Assembly: GCA_964531385.1 (NCBI GenBank)
Contig: CAZHGC010000007.1
Location: 33,930 to 97,929, forward strand
Reading direction: 5' to 3'
DNA from: MGBC114079 sp964531385
Lineage (GTDB): Bacteria; Bacillota; Clostridia; Lachnospirales; CAG-274
DNA length: 64,000 bases
Positions 27,608-36,403 of this stretch are shown here, in pieces (position 1 is the first letter of the stretch; the number at the start of each line of letters is the position of its first letter). Below the pieces are notes generated by a model that saw nothing but the letters and a program-made list of their open reading frames with translations, searched no databases and was not told the origin of the DNA. The position numbers were made by a program, and so were the translations under genes.

Positions 27608-29305
27608 ATGTCAATATTAAAATTCAAAAAAGTAAATTGCAAAGATTGTTATAAATGCGTTCGACATTGCCCTGTCAAAGCAATTGAGGTTCGCGACCAC
27701 CAAGCAAAAATAATCGAAAGCGAATGTATTTTGTGCGGAAATTGCACAATAGTCTGTCCGCAAAATGCAAAAGAAGATATAAGCAGTATAAACCTAATAA
27801 AAAAAGCTCTTTCGGAAAAAACAAACCTAATTGCAACCGTTGCTCCCTCATACATAGCAAATTACAATATAACTTCATTTTTCCAAATGCAACAGGCTTT
27901 AACAAAATTAGGTTTTCATAACGCTTACGAAACCGCCGAAGGTGCATACATAGTAAAAACAGAATATGAAAAAATTTTGGAAAATGAAAAAAATTCCGTT
28001 GTAATATCCTCTTGTTGCCCAACAGTTGTTCAATATCTTGAAAAAAATTACCCTCAAATGTTAAAATATCTTGCAAAAACGCTTTCTCCAATGCAGGCAC
28101 ATTCAAAATTATTAAAACAATCTTTTCCAAACTCAAAAATTGTATTCATAGGCCCTTGCATTTCAAAAAAAGCAGAATTGGAAGAAGATTGCAATTACAC
28201 AGATTATGTAATAACATTCGAAGAGCTCGACGAGTGGCTTTCAAGTGAAAATATAACATTTGAAAATACCCCCTCCAACGATGAAAAAAAATTATCACGA
28301 TTTTTTCCAACAACCGGCGGAATTTTAAAAACAATGAAAAAGAACGCAAATTATAAATACATATCAATCGATGGCATAGATAATTGCCAAAAAGTTTTCG
28401 AAGAAATAGAAAATAATAAAATTTCAAATTGTTTTATAGAAATGAGTGCTTGTTTTGGAAGTTGCATAAACGGGCCCTCTTTTAAAAGAAAAACTTCAAA
28501 TCCAATATCTGCAATAATCTCCGTTGAAAATTCGGCAGTCTCCCCCGAACTTTCAAAAAATTACACTCAGGATTTCAACATAAATTATGATTTTTCAATA
28601 AATCGAACTTTTAAAGACAAATCCGTAAAAAAATTCCTTCCCGATGAAAAAACAATAACATCAATATTAAGAAAAATGGGAAAAAACGGAATTGAAGACG
28701 AATTAAACTGTGGCTCTTGCGGATACCAAACCTGTCGTGAAAAAGCCGTTGCAATATATGAAAACAAAGCCGAAATAAGTATGTGCCTACCATATATGAA
28801 AAAACGTGCCGAATCTTTTTCAGATAAAATTATAACAATAACACCAAATCTCATATTAACCGTTGATATGGATTTAAACATACAGCAAATAAACAAATCC
28901 GCCCTTGATGCTTTCAAAATAACTTCCGAAAAAGATATAATCGGATTTCCTGTTTCCCGCCTTCTTGATGAATTTGATTTTGTAAACATAATCGCCGAAG
29001 AAAAAACAACCGAAAAAAAATACAAATTCCTTGCAGATTATAATCTATATCTTGAACAAACGTTTTTTTACGATAAATCAAACGGCTTGATAATTTGCAT
29101 AATGAAAGATATAACTGCAGATAAAAAACGAAAAACAAAAATTAAAAATTCAAGACTCAACGCCGCAAATATGGCAGATGATATAGTTGAAAAACAACTC
29201 AGAATTGTCCACGAAATAGCCTCTCTTTTAGGTGAAACAGCCGCCGAAACAAAAGTTGCCGTCGAAGATTTAAAAAATGCAATACTTCTTGATGAAGAAG
29301 AATAG
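27608..29305 (+). CDS. Sensory-type [FeFe]-hydrogenase-like protein with PAS domain
   Basis: A 565-residue protein. It has two 4Fe-4S ferredoxin motifs (CKDCYKCVRHCP, residues 11-21, and CILCGNCTIVCP, 40-50), then a hydrogenase large-subunit C-terminal domain. The H-cluster cysteines are kept in variant motifs: SSCCPTV (134-140), GPCISKKAE (182-190) and EMSACFGSCINGP (278-290). An extra Fe-S motif (CGSCGYQTC, 368-376) and a PAS domain (about 410-510) follow. Such modular proteins are regarded as hydrogen or redox sensors rather than bulk catalysts. The SpoIIE phosphatase gene starts 11 bp downstream. No maturase genes are in the window. Confidence 0.88.
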   Translation: MSILKFKKVNCKDCYKCVRHCPVKAIEVRDHQAKIIESECILCGNCTIVCPQNAKEDISSINLIKKALSEKTNLIATVAPSYIANYNITSFFQMQQALTKLGFHNAYETAEGAYIVKTEYEKILENEKNSVVISSCCPTVVQYLEKNYPQMLKYLAKTLSPMQAHSKLLKQSFPNSKIVFIGPCISKKAELEEDCNYTDYVITFEELDEWLSSENITFENTPSNDEKKLSRFFPTTGGILKTMKKNANYKYISIDGIDNCQKVFEEIENNKISNCFIEMSACFGSCINGPSFKRKTSNPISAIISVENSAVSPELSKNYTQDFNINYDFSINRTFKDKSVKKFLPDEKTITSILRKMGKNGIEDELNCGSCGYQTCREKAVAIYENKAEISMCLPYMKKRAESFSDKIITITPNLILTVDMDLNIQQINKSALDAFKITSEKDIIGFPVSRLLDEFDFVNIIAEEKTTEKKYKFLADYNLYLEQTFFYDKSNGLIICIMKDITADKKRKTKIKNSRLNAANMADDIVEKQLRIVHEIASLLGETAAETKVAVEDLKNAILLDEEE

Positions 29306-29316
29306 GAGGTGCTTAA

Positions 29317-30492
29317 ATGAACGTTGTTTTTGACAACCTTTTTATGGATTTCGGGCATTGCTCCCTAATTAAAAAAAATGAAACTCTTTGCGGAGATTTT
29401 TACACTGTTTCAAACAACAAAAACGAGCAAACCATAGTTTTGTCCGACGGTCTCGGAAGCGGTGTAAAAGCAAACATACTTGCAACATTAACATCAAAAA
29501 TTTTAAGCACAATGATGTCAAAAAAACTTCCCGTTGAAGATGCAGTCTATACAATCGCCTCAACTTTGCCGGTTTGCAAAGTCAGAAATCTTGCATATTC
29601 AACATTCACAGTTTTCAGACTTTCAGGAAACAACGCTTATCTTGTTCAATATGATAACCCACCCGCAATAATTTTAAGAAACGGCAAAAATTTAAACTAT
29701 CCATATAAAAAATTAATGATAGATAATAAAGAAATTCTCGAAAGTTCAATCGAACTAAAGGAAAACGATATTATAATAATTATGAGCGACGGAGTAATAA
29801 ACGCAGGAATGGGAAAAACAACAAACGGCGGTTGGAAAAGAGAAGAAATAATATCTTTTTGTGAACGATTTTATTCTCCAAACATCTCCGCTCAAGAAAT
29901 GTCAGCACGTATAGTAAGTGCTTGCTCTTCTCTCTATCTCGATGAAATAGATGATGACACAACCGCTCTAACATTAAAAATAAGAAAACGACAAGTTGTA
30001 AATATTTTAATTGGCCCGCCAAAAGAACAAATCAACGACAATTCCGTATTGCGTCTGTTTTTTTCAAAATCGGGAAAACACATCGTTTGTGGTGGAACAA
30101 CCGCTTCAACGGTAAGTAAATATTTAAACGCACCAATCAAACAACTAAAAAATTCCGAAACAGACATACCCGCAATGTCCGAAATAAAAGGCGTTGATAT
30201 AGTAACCGAGGGAATTGTAACATTAAAAAAACTTGCAAATTTAGCCGAAAGCTATGCCGAAGACAACATTTTCTCTTTGGATATATCAAAAAAAAATGAT
30301 GCCGTTTCCATTCTTGCAAGAGAACTTTTCGAAAATGCAACCGATATAAACATATTTTTCGGAAATGCAATAAACCCCGCCCACGAAAATAACAATATGC
30401 AAATAGATTTTAACACAAAAACAGATGTCATAAAACGTCTTGAAACTTCGCTTATAAAAATGGGCAAAAAAGTAAACATCTCAATTTGTTAA
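29317..30492 (+). CDS. SpoIIE-family serine phosphatase
   Basis: A 391-residue soluble PP2C-type phosphatase. Metal-binding residues are in VLSDGLGSG (about residue 47), IIMSDGV (about 151) and DEIDDDTTAL (about 209). The catalytic domain covers about 15-220. The C-terminal about 170 residues are not recognised. AGGAGG precedes the ATG. It forms a two-gene unit with the sensory hydrogenase-like gene, so that protein plausibly controls dephosphorylation of an anti-anti-sigma-like partner; no partner gene is visible nearby. Confidence 0.88.
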   Translation: MNVVFDNLFMDFGHCSLIKKNETLCGDFYTVSNNKNEQTIVLSDGLGSGVKANILATLTSKILSTMMSKKLPVEDAVYTIASTLPVCKVRNLAYSTFTVFRLSGNNAYLVQYDNPPAIILRNGKNLNYPYKKLMIDNKEILESSIELKENDIIIIMSDGVINAGMGKTTNGGWKREEIISFCERFYSPNISAQEMSARIVSACSSLYLDEIDDDTTALTLKIRKRQVVNILIGPPKEQINDNSVLRLFFSKSGKHIVCGGTTASTVSKYLNAPIKQLKNSETDIPAMSEIKGVDIVTEGIVTLKKLANLAESYAEDNIFSLDISKKNDAVSILARELFENATDINIFFGNAINPAHENNNMQIDFNTKTDVIKRLETSLIKMGKKVNISIC

Positions 30493-30587
30493 TGGCAATG
30501 CAAAATTTTGCCGTCAATTTTGCAAATAGTTTGTAAAATTCCTTTGCATTTTGCTCAAATATACCATAATTTTGAACACTTTTTAGC

Positions 30588-30616
30588 TTGTCTGAAAACC
30601 ACATCTGAAATACAAT
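30588..30616 (+). promoter_or_regulatory. Possible promoter of the GerMN gene
   Basis: TTGTCT (30588-30593), 17 nt, TACAAT (30611-30616), leaving a very short leader before GGAGG. Confidence 0.4.
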
Positions 30617-30635
30617 TTTAGATGGAGGTGTTTAA

Positions 30636-31157
30636 ATGAATATAAAATTCATAGTAATAACAATTTTCATTTTTTTTATATTTATTTTTCCAAGCAAAGC
30701 AAAAGCAGAAATTTTAAAAGTATATTATTTAAAAGATGATAACGTCTGTGCAGAAATGCTTCAAAAAAGTTTTGAAATACAACCAAATAAAAATTTATCG
30801 CAAAAAATTTTTATAACTCTTGACAAACTTTTCAATAATGTTCAAAATATAAATTATATTCCAAAAAACACAAAAGTTTTAAATGTTGAACGAATAGGAA
30901 ATAAAGCATATATAAATTTAAATGCCTGTGCGTTAAGCTATGGTGGAGGCTCATCGTTTGAAATAGGCATAACAAGCCAAATATTGTACAACATATTCCA
31001 ATTTCCCGAAATTGAATATGTAACAATTTATATAAATAACCAAATAAAAAGCTTTCCGGAAGGTTCTCTGATATATGATTACCCAAAGTCAAATTTCAAA
31101 AGGCCAAAGCTTTTTTCAAAATTATGCAATATAATTCCCGTTCGCTTCTCTCAATAA
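30636..31157 (+). CDS. GerMN domain-containing secreted protein
   Basis: A 173-residue protein with a signal peptide (1-24, FIVITIFIFFIFIFPSKAKA) and a GerMN domain. Recognisable features are IPKNTKVLNVERIGNKAYIN, YGGGSSFEIGITSQILYNIF and IEYVTIYINNQIKSFPEG. In Bacillus GerM the domain occurs on a lipoprotein needed for spore formation and germination; this one has a plain signal peptide rather than a lipobox. GGAGG precedes the start. A role in sporulation is inferred from the family. Confidence 0.8.
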   Translation: MNIKFIVITIFIFFIFIFPSKAKAEILKVYYLKDDNVCAEMLQKSFEIQPNKNLSQKIFITLDKLFNNVQNINYIPKNTKVLNVERIGNKAYINLNACALSYGGGSSFEIGITSQILYNIFQFPEIEYVTIYINNQIKSFPEGSLIYDYPKSNFKRPKLFSKLCNIIPVRFSQ

Positions 31158-31194
31158 ACACTAAAATTAATCAAACTATTGAAAGGGTAAAAAA

Positions 31195-31797
31195 ATGACA
31201 AAAAGAAATATAATTTTTGCAACAAAAAATAAAGGAAAAATTAAAGAAATAAAAGCAATTTTAGATGATATGTTTAACGTTCTCTCAATGGAAGAAGCAA
31301 ATATAAATATCGATGTTATAGAAGACGGAACAACGTTTGAAGAAAATGCTTTAAAAAAGGCAACAGAAATAATGAAAATAAGTAATGAAATCGTTTTGGC
31401 AGATGATTCGGGTCTCGAAATCGATTTTCTCGATAAAGCCCCCGGAGTTTATTCCGCAAGATATATGGGCGAAGATACATCATACGACATAAAAAACGCA
31501 AAAATACTTGAAATTATGAAAGATGTTCCTGTCGAAAAAAGAACAGCACGTTTTGTAAGTGTAATTGCCGCTGCCCTTCCCGCCCCATACAATAAAAATC
31601 TAACCGTCAGAGGAACAATCGAAGGAATAATCGGCTATGAAATACAAGGTGAAAACGGCTTCGGTTATGACCCAATTTTTTACCTTCCCGAAAGAAACTG
31701 CACAACAGCCCAACTTTCGCTCGAAGAAAAGAACAAAATAAGCCACAGAGGAAAAGCTCTCCGTCTTATGAAAGAAGAATTAAAAAATATATTTTAA
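31195..31797 (+). CDS. rdgB: XTP/dITP pyrophosphatase (RdgB/HAM1)
   Basis: A 200-residue house-cleaning enzyme that hydrolyses non-canonical purine triphosphates (XTP, dITP) to monophosphates. Signatures are IFATKNKGKIKEIKAIL at the N-terminus, LADDSGLEID (about residue 67), PGVYSARYMG and NGFGYDPIF. Length matches the family. AAAGGG precedes the start. It is followed by a YfcE-type phosphodiesterase gene, a pairing common in Firmicutes. Confidence 0.94.
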   Translation: MTKRNIIFATKNKGKIKEIKAILDDMFNVLSMEEANINIDVIEDGTTFEENALKKATEIMKISNEIVLADDSGLEIDFLDKAPGVYSARYMGEDTSYDIKNAKILEIMKDVPVEKRTARFVSVIAAALPAPYNKNLTVRGTIEGIIGYEIQGENGFGYDPIFYLPERNCTTAQLSLEEKNKISHRGKALRLMKEELKNIF

Positions 31798-31857
31798 ATT
31801 TATTAATTCCAAAAAAAAAATTTAAACCACAACAATAATTTTAAAGGAAACAATAAA

Positions 31858-32379
31858 ATGAAAATTCTTATTTTAAGTGACTCCCATGGATATTTAAACA
31901 ATTTCAAAAAAATTCTGAATTTATATAATAACAAAATAAAATATGTAATCCATTTGGGAGATTATGCAAATGACGTTGCCGAAATTAACCCTTTTTTCAA
32001 ACAATTTGAATTTTTAAATATTTCCGGAAATTGCGACTTTGAAACGGTTCTCCCGTCAGAAAAAGTTTTTTCATTGTGCAATAAAAATTTTTTTATAACT
32101 CATGGCAATATGTATAAAGTAAAATCAAATCTTGTAACTTTGTCATATATTGCCGAAGAAAAAAACGCAAATATATGCCTTTTCGGCCACACACACGTTC
32201 CCACATTAACCAATATAAACAACATATTGTATATGAACCCCGGAAGTATATCAATCCCTCGGGGTGGAAAATTTTGCACATACGGAATTTTGGAAATTTC
32301 TGAAAACGGAGAAATTTCCGCCGAAATATTTGAAATTCATTCCAACAATAACGTTTCAATAATGAATTGTAAACTGTAA
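31858..32379 (+). CDS. YfcE/MJ0936-family metallophosphoesterase
   Basis: A 173-residue calcineurin-like phosphodiesterase. Metal-binding motifs are ILSDSHG (residues 4-10), HLGDYANDV, SGNCD, ITHGN and FGHTHVP. Substrates of this family in the cell are mostly unknown; YfcE acts on artificial phosphodiesters. It lies 60 bp after rdgB, probably in the same transcript. Confidence 0.9.
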   Translation: MKILILSDSHGYLNNFKKILNLYNNKIKYVIHLGDYANDVAEINPFFKQFEFLNISGNCDFETVLPSEKVFSLCNKNFFITHGNMYKVKSNLVTLSYIAEEKNANICLFGHTHVPTLTNINNILYMNPGSISIPRGGKFCTYGILEISENGEISAEIFEIHSNNNVSIMNCKL

Positions 32380-32447
32380 TTAATTGCACAACAACTTAAT
32401 TAAAACAATATGCAACATTGCCTTAAACATTAGGAGGAATTTATTCT

Positions 32448-34589
32448 ATGGATATTTTAAAAACACTTCAAGATGAATTTAATTTAAAAACATTTCAAAT
32501 TGAAAACACAGTTAATCTCATAGATGAAGGAAATACAATTCCTTTCATAGCCAGATACAGAAAAGAAATGACGGGTTCTCTCGATGACCAACTTTTAAGA
32601 GAATTGTACGACCGATTAATATATTTAAGAAATCTCGATGAAAAACGAGAACAAGTTCGAAAATTAATCGATGAGCAAGAAAAATTAACAGAAGAAATAT
32701 CAATCGCTTTGGATAATGCAAAAACAATAACCGAAATAGATGATATATACAGACCTTTCCGCCCAAAAAGAAGAACGCGTGCAACAATCGCAAAAGAAAA
32801 AGGTCTTGAACCTTTGGCAAATATAATTTTCGAACAAACAACAAAAGATGATATTTTTATCATCGCAAAAGATTACATAAACGAAGAAAAATCAGTAAAT
32901 TCGGCAGAAGAAGCCGTTCAAGGTGCAATGGATATAATCGCCGAAACAATTTCCGACAATGCCGATTACCGAAGTTTGATAAGAAAATTAACATTCACTA
33001 AAGGAATTATAATTTCAAAAGCTGTTTCCGACAATGCCGATTCCGTTTATGAAATGTATTATGATTACAGTGAACTTTTAAAAAGAATTGCGGGGCATCG
33101 TGTTCTTGCAATAAATCGTGGAGAAAAAGAAAACTTCCTTTCCGTAAAAATAGAAGCCCCAATCGATGAAATATATAATAAATTGTCGGCTTTAATAATA
33201 AAAAATAATCCGTCAACAAATCAAATAATGCAAGAAACAATCGAAGACAGTTATAAAAGATTAATTTCTCCGTCAATTGAAAGAGAAATCAGAACAGACC
33301 TAACAGAAAAAGCAGAAGAAGGGGCAATAAAAGTATTTGGCGAAAATTTAAAACAACTTCTTCTCCAGCCCCCAATAAAAGATAAAGTTGTCCTTGCTCT
33401 CGACCCAGGCTTCAGAACAGGCTGTAAAACAGCTGTAATCGACGGAACAGGCAAAGTTTTGGAAACAGGTGTAATATACCCCGTTCCTCCCCATAATAAA
33501 ATACAAGAATCAAAAGATAAATTAAAACCTTGGATAAAAAAATATGGCGTTGAATTAATTGCAATCGGAAACGGAACCGCCTCAAGAGAAACCGAAAGCT
33601 TTGCAGCAGAACTTATAAAAGAAGTTGACGAAAATGTTATGTATATAATTGTAAATGAAGCAGGTGCATCTGTCTATTCCGCATCAAAACTCGGAGCTGA
33701 AGAATTTCCAGATTATGACGTTGCACTAAGAAGTGCCGTAAGCATCGGTCGCCGTCTCCAAGACCCTCTCGCCGAGCTTGTAAAAATAGACCCAAAAAGT
33801 ATAGGTGTCGGTCAATATCAGCACGATATGAATCAAAAACGTCTCGGCGAAACTTTGGGCGGTGTTGTTGAAAGTTGTGTAAACAATGTCGGTGTCGACT
33901 TAAACACAGCCTCCCCCTCTCTTCTCTCCTATGTTTCCGGAATCAGCGGAACTGTTTCAAAAAATATAATAGAATATCGTGAAGAAAACGGAAAATTCAA
34001 CGATAGAAAACAATTATTAAAAGTAAAAAAATTAGGTCCAAAAGCCTATGAACAATGTGCAGGCTTTTTAAGAATTTCTGACGGCAAAAATATCCTTGAC
34101 AACACAGGTGTTCACCCCGAATCATATTCTGCCGCCGAAAAACTCCTAACAAAACTCGGATACACTTTGTCAGATGTTGCAAACAATAACATTTCCGGCA
34201 TAAAAAATAAAATTCAAGACATAAAACAGCTTTCCAATGAATTGGAAATAGGCGTTCCAACATTGACCGATATAATAAAAGAACTTGAAAAACCTGGCAG
34301 AGACCCACGTGATGAAATGCCAAAACCTGTTTTAAGAAGTGACGTTCTTTCAATGGAAGATTTAACCGAAGGAATGATTTTAAAAGGAACTGTCAGAAAC
34401 GTAATCGATTTCGGTGCTTTTGTTGATATAGGCGTCCATCAAGACGGACTTGTCCATATTTCCGAAATGACCGATAGATATATAAAACACCCTCTTGAAG
34501 TTGTAAGCGTCGGCGACATAATCGATGTAAAAGTTCTAAGTGTTGATATAAACAAAAAGAGAATTTCACTTTCAATGAAAGTGCAGTAA
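32448..34589 (+). CDS. tex: RNA-binding transcription accessory protein Tex
   Basis: A 713-residue Tex/YhgF family protein. It has an N-terminal helical region (NTIPFIARYRKEMTGSLDD), a YqgF/RuvC-like domain (LALDPGFRTGCKTAVID, about 320), helix-hairpin-helix motifs (TASPSLLSYVSGIS) and a C-terminal S1 domain (GMILKGTVRNVIDFGAFVDI continuing to QDGLVHISEM). It binds nucleic acids and affects transcription of some toxin genes in other bacteria. AGGAGG precedes the ATG. A clear terminator follows. Confidence 0.94.
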   Translation: MDILKTLQDEFNLKTFQIENTVNLIDEGNTIPFIARYRKEMTGSLDDQLLRELYDRLIYLRNLDEKREQVRKLIDEQEKLTEEISIALDNAKTITEIDDIYRPFRPKRRTRATIAKEKGLEPLANIIFEQTTKDDIFIIAKDYINEEKSVNSAEEAVQGAMDIIAETISDNADYRSLIRKLTFTKGIIISKAVSDNADSVYEMYYDYSELLKRIAGHRVLAINRGEKENFLSVKIEAPIDEIYNKLSALIIKNNPSTNQIMQETIEDSYKRLISPSIEREIRTDLTEKAEEGAIKVFGENLKQLLLQPPIKDKVVLALDPGFRTGCKTAVIDGTGKVLETGVIYPVPPHNKIQESKDKLKPWIKKYGVELIAIGNGTASRETESFAAELIKEVDENVMYIIVNEAGASVYSASKLGAEEFPDYDVALRSAVSIGRRLQDPLAELVKIDPKSIGVGQYQHDMNQKRLGETLGGVVESCVNNVGVDLNTASPSLLSYVSGISGTVSKNIIEYREENGKFNDRKQLLKVKKLGPKAYEQCAGFLRISDGKNILDNTGVHPESYSAAEKLLTKLGYTLSDVANNNISGIKNKIQDIKQLSNELEIGVPTLTDIIKELEKPGRDPRDEMPKPVLRSDVLSMEDLTEGMILKGTVRNVIDFGAFVDIGVHQDGLVHISEMTDRYIKHPLEVVSVGDIIDVKVLSVDINKKRISLSMKVQ

Positions 34590-34615
34590 AGCAAAATCCA
34601 AAAACATACAAATTT

Positions 34616-34641
34616 GGGGAACGTGAAGCGTTCCCCTTTTT
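34616..34641. terminator. Terminator between tex and hxlR-type gene
   Basis: GGGGAACG-TGAAG-CGTTCCCC followed by TTTTT; an 8-bp perfect GC-rich stem. Confidence 0.9.
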
Positions 34642-34652
34642 AACACGTCAAA

Positions 34653-34988
34653 TCACTCACAATCCGCAATATTTTCAAGAAAATAAGCCCCCCAACCACA
34701 CATAGAATTTAAAACAGGAATAACGCTTTTTCCAAATTCAGTAAGCGAATATAACGTTTTCGGTGGTTTTTCCGGAATAACCTTTCTGTCAACCATTCCG
34801 CATTCTTGCAAATCACGTAATTGCTGAGACAACATCTTTGCCGTAGCTTTCGGAATTAAACGTTGCAATTCCATATAATGTAGCGATTTATCCCTAAGGT
34901 GCCAAAGTATTAATGTTTTATACTTTCCTCCAATTAAAAACAACGTAGCTTCAACAGGGCAAGCAAATTGTTCTTTTTTAAATTCCAT
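34653..34988 (-). CDS. HxlR-family winged-helix regulator
   Basis: A 111-residue DNA-binding protein. The pattern CPVEATLFLIGGKYKTLILWHL near the N-terminus with MELQRLIPKATAKMLSQQLRDL as recognition region is typical of HxlR/YodB proteins. An N-terminal Cys (residue 10), the redox-sensing position in YodB and CatR, is present. It is divergent from a nitroreductase gene, the classic arrangement for electrophile or oxidative-stress control of a nitroreductase. AGGAG precedes the start. Confidence 0.9.
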   Translation of the reverse strand: MEFKKEQFACPVEATLFLIGGKYKTLILWHLRDKSLHYMELQRLIPKATAKMLSQQLRDLQECGMVDRKVIPEKPPKTLYSLTEFGKSVIPVLNSMCGWGAYFLENIADCE

Positions 34989-35048
34989 ATTATTATTTTC
35001 TCCTCCAATACTTCCTTTTTTGAAACTATCTTACGAAAAAGTACAATC

Positions 35049-35077
35049 TTGTCACAATTTTCGCATTATATTAAAAT
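35049..35077 (+). promoter_or_regulatory. Promoter of the nitroreductase gene
   Basis: TTGTCA (35049-35054), 17 nt, TAAAAT (35072-35077), in the 145-bp divergent region shared with the HxlR-type gene. Confidence 0.5.
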
Positions 35078-35133
35078 AAAAAAGGCACTGATTAATAAAA
35101 ACAATTATACAAAATAAAAAAAGGAGTTACAAT

Positions 35134-35643
35134 ATGAATTTTATCGAACTTGCAAAAAAACGCCATTCCGTACGAAATTATTCAACAAAAAAAGTTGAGC
35201 GAGAAAAACTCAACAAAATTTTACAAGCCGCCCAAATTGCACCAACCGCAGCCAATCTTCAGCCAATAAAATTAATCGTTGTTCAAGACGAAGAAAACAT
35301 AAAAAAATTAAGCAAAGGAGCAAACACATACAATGCACCGCTTGCAATAATTGTATGTGCCGACCACAATAAAGTATGGACTCGCCCTTTCGATAATAAG
35401 AAAACTTGCGATATAGATGCCTCAATTATAACCGATCATATGATGCTTGAAGCAACCGATTTAAACTTAGGCTCTGTCTGGATTTGTTATTTCAAACCCG
35501 ATATAATCAAAACCGAATTTTCTTTGCCCGATAATTTAGAACCAATTAATATATTGGCAATAGGATATTCCGCCAACGAAGAACCCCAAATCAAAACAAG
35601 AATACCAATAGATAAATTTGTTTCATACGAAAAATTACAATAA
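35134..35643 (+). CDS. Nitroreductase family protein
   Basis: A 169-residue FMN-dependent oxidoreductase of the short nitroreductase type. The N-terminal KKRHSVRNYSTKKVE binds FMN phosphate; the segment ILQAAQIAPTAANLQPIKLIV and the C-terminal INILAIGYSANEEP are family features. It may reduce nitro compounds or quinones with NAD(P)H. AAAGGAG precedes the start. Control by the divergent HxlR-type regulator is likely. Confidence 0.9.
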   Translation: MNFIELAKKRHSVRNYSTKKVEREKLNKILQAAQIAPTAANLQPIKLIVVQDEENIKKLSKGANTYNAPLAIIVCADHNKVWTRPFDNKKTCDIDASIITDHMMLEATDLNLGSVWICYFKPDIIKTEFSLPDNLEPINILAIGYSANEEPQIKTRIPIDKFVSYEKLQ

Positions 35644-35653
35644 TTCTTTAAAA

Positions 35654-35685
35654 AAGGAAAGTTCCGGTGCCAACTTTCCTTTTTA
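35654..35685 (+). terminator. Terminator of the nitroreductase gene
   Basis: AGGAAAGTT and AACTTTCCT around an 8-nt loop, followed by TTTTT. Confidence 0.85.
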
Positions 35686-35793
35686 ATTATTATAAAACAC
35701 TCACAAATAACACTCTAAATTTTTTCCTCAAATTATAAAAACTCAGCAAGCTTCTGTAAATTTAAAATTTATCCGTTCAAAAAATATTTATCA

Positions 35794-36207
35794 TCAATCT
35801 GTTTGTGCTTTTTCAAGTGCCGAATTAACAGCTTTCAACAAAATCCCGCCCGTAACAGCTTTATCATTTGAAAGTGTTATATTCGTCGATTGATTTTCAA
35901 TTATTTGAGCAGAAATTTCGTCCAAATAATCTTGAAAAAGAGGATAAAAAACTTCTTGTGTCTCTCCCATATTTAAAAGCTCAATAGATGTAATTTTGTT
36001 TTCCGAAACACTAACTTGAACAGAAACAGGATTATTATGTAATATAATTTCGGCAGAATATGTTCCCGGATTATAGCAGGCTTCATCATTTTTGTCTTCG
36101 TGTATGCAAAAATATAAGATTGCACCAATTATTGCAAAACCAATAATTGTCAGCATTGCCGTTTTCAGCACCTCTTTCAATTTTATAACAACAAATTTTG
36201 TTCCCAT
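35794..36207 (-). CDS. Membrane-anchored FMN-binding-like protein
   Basis: A 137-residue protein with one N-terminal membrane segment (about 18-38, MLTIIGFAIIGAILYFC) and an extracytoplasmic domain. Its pattern GTYSAEIILHNNPVSVQVSV plus KITSIELLNMGET resembles the FMN_bind domain of RnfG and NqrC. The place of the flavinylated SGAT motif reads NDKAVTGGILLKAV, so covalent FMN attachment is uncertain. The start at 36207 is chosen for GGAGG at 6 nt. An inverted repeat overlaps its probable promoter. Confidence 0.6.
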   Translation of the reverse strand: MGTKFVVIKLKEVLKTAMLTIIGFAIIGAILYFCIHEDKNDEACYNPGTYSAEIILHNNPVSVQVSVSENKITSIELLNMGETQEVFYPLFQDYLDEISAQIIENQSTNITLSNDKAVTGGILLKAVNSALEKAQTD

Positions 36208-36242
36208 AGTGAACCTCCGCAATAATTTATTTATTATATACC

Positions 36243-36272
36243 TATTATCATTTTGCAAAAAATATGATAATA
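36243..36272. promoter_or_regulatory. Inverted repeat over the promoter of the FMN-binding-like gene
   Basis: TATTATCAT (36243-36251) and ATGATAATA (36264-36272) form a perfect 9-bp inverted repeat with a 12-nt spacer. It lies where the -35 of the minus-strand gene would be; a TATAAT follows downstream on that strand. GATAAT units recall Fur-type sites, but the spacing is not the classic 19-bp box. Confidence 0.4.
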
Positions 36273-36403
36273 TATAAATACAGTCTGCATAATTTGTGCG
36301 ATATTGACTAATTGATTTTAATTTTTAGTCGGCTAATTGAATTTTCATAAAATCTTGTCTCAATTTTGTTTTGCAATTCTTGTTTTTAAAATGGAGGAAA
36401 AAA

